Assembly (NCBI GenBank): GCA_033961575.1
Contig: CM066730.1
Location: forward strand, 156,763,523-156,827,522
Length of the DNA stretch: 64,000 nt
Reading direction: 5' to 3'
From: Aselliscus stoliczkanus
Lineage: Eukaryota; Chordata; Mammalia; Chiroptera; Hipposideridae
Position 1 is the stretch's first letter. Each line of letters starts with the position of its first letter. A program made the translations under genes and the position numbers. This document shows positions 63,301 through 64,000 of the stretch, one piece after another. The notes under the pieces are model-generated. The model did no database searches and was not told where the DNA came from. It saw nothing but the letters and a program-made list of their open reading frames with translations.

Positions 63301-63415
63301 TCAGAACTTCCCAAACTTGATTGTGCACGAAGAACACTGAGCACCTGAGTGGGGCCTGAGATTCTATACTTCTATAGTAATAAGCGCCCAGGAGGTAGCA
63401 ATGCTGCCATGCTTT
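63301..63415 (-). mobile_element. MER5-like hAT remnant
   Basis: 'cagaacttcccaaacttgat', 'tgagtggggcctgagattct', 'agcgcccaggaggtagcaat'. It is embedded in an antisense MIR: 63240-63300 ends 'acacatgctaaa' and the MIR resumes after 63415. Confidence 0.6.
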
Positions 63416-63560
63416 GTCTCCCTTAACTGGCACAGCACCCCTATGAAATAGGTACTGTTGTTGTCATTTTTATTTTATAGAGGAAACTGAGTGCTAGGGA
63501 GATGGAATCACCTGGTCACAGAGCAGAGCAGGAGAACCAGGATTCAAACCCACGTCACCC
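63415..63560 (-). mobile_element. MIR SINE
   Basis: 'cccctatgaaataggtactg', 'tttatagaggaaactgagtg', 'aaccaggattcaaacccacg'. Confidence 0.85.
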
Positions 63561-64000
63561 AGTAACCTGAAGCTGCCCATTCAGCCCCAGAGCACTCCCA
63601 TTTCCCAGCATGTGCCTGAAAAGCCAATGACCTGGCATCAGATGATACAACAGCAGGAAGAGTCCGGAAGGAGTTGGGAAGTTCAAGAGAAACTTCAGCC
63701 TCAGCAGGGGAAGAAGCTGTAGTTCAAAAAGCAGGTATTGCTGCATCCAGAAGCGAGAGGTGCTGGTTCTGGAAAATTCTCCTGATTCCATGGGAGAGTT
63801 CTGAGCTGGGGTTAGTTTGCTTTGAAGAGAGAAATTTTTAACTGGTCTGGGAAGAGGCCCTGGAGGCAGGATCAGAAGGAAGAGTTCCCAGCCTCAAGGA
63901 CCAGGAGCTGGGAGGACTGGCCCTGGCCTTGGGCTTTAGGGACGCTGTGCAAGTGCCACAGGAGGGAAAATACAAATGTGGGAATGCTCACACCCTTTCC
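63561..64000. other. Unique non-coding stretch
   Basis: No recognisable feature to the window edge. Confidence 0.45.

Noticed and set aside
1..64000. Primate, rodent or carnivore origin
   Set aside because: No Alu, B1/B2 or CAN-SINE copies occur in 64 kb, while an unrelated tRNA-derived SINE set is present twelve times. Horse-type ERE SINEs were also considered; the heads are loosely similar but the bodies do not match.

Overview
This window looks like mammalian nuclear DNA with no gene I can support. It has no tRNA gene apart from SINE heads, no rRNA, no operon-like packing, no CRISPR array and no recognisable protein-coding exon. The longest open frames are low-complexity or lie inside repeats. 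The repeat content carries most of the information: many worn MIR and L2 copies, MER5-like hAT fragments, antisense and sense LTRs of ERVL-MaLR type, L1 elements of at least two ages, and twelve copies of a tRNA-derived SINE set. There is no Alu, B1 or carnivore SINE. The SINE tails (TTCCCCTTCCCC, AATAAAATCTTTAAA, ACAACAACTTG) resemble what I remember of SINEs from rhinolophoid bats (horseshoe, leaf-nosed and false-vampire bats and relatives). My best inference is a yinpterochiropteran bat, and that rests on memory rather than on a search.

Layout. 0.6-7.9 kb is a nest of L1 elements: an old L1 is split by a younger L1 that keeps its 5' end and an ORF1 remnant but has lost nearly all of ORF2, and four SINEs have landed in that younger copy. 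7.9-26.7 kb is mostly unique sequence with scattered MIR, L2 and LTR fragments, several CA-rich tracts, a pure (GA)n microsatellite, a 130-bp direct duplication at 13.1/13.7 kb and a few stretches that look like conserved non-coding elements. 26.75-30.86 kb is the most distinctive structure: two inverted arms of about 0.77 kb around a 2.2-kb spacer, with identity rising from about 90% at the outer edge to about 99% at the inner edge. One arm carries a SINE pair that the other lacks. Directly outside it, a 90-230 bp segment is present in three direct copies (30.9, 32.1 and 33.2 kb). 34-54 kb is unique sequence rich in MIR and L2, again with conserved-looking blocks. 55-56.2 kb holds two minisatellites, 58.4-59.3 kb a TG-rich minisatellite-like tract, and 60.95-61.26 kb an ACC-rich tract. 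59.5-59.7 and 62.3-62.7 kb look conserved.

Taken together the window reads as intergenic or deep intronic sequence, possibly in the regulatory neighbourhood of a developmental gene. I infer that from the number of repeat-free, AT-balanced, motif-dense blocks and cannot name the gene. I found no convincing new biological system. The observations most worth following are the inverted duplication with its identity gradient, the SINE set, and the RT-less L1 with an intact 5' end. MIR and L2 boundaries are eye estimates, good to a few tens of bases.
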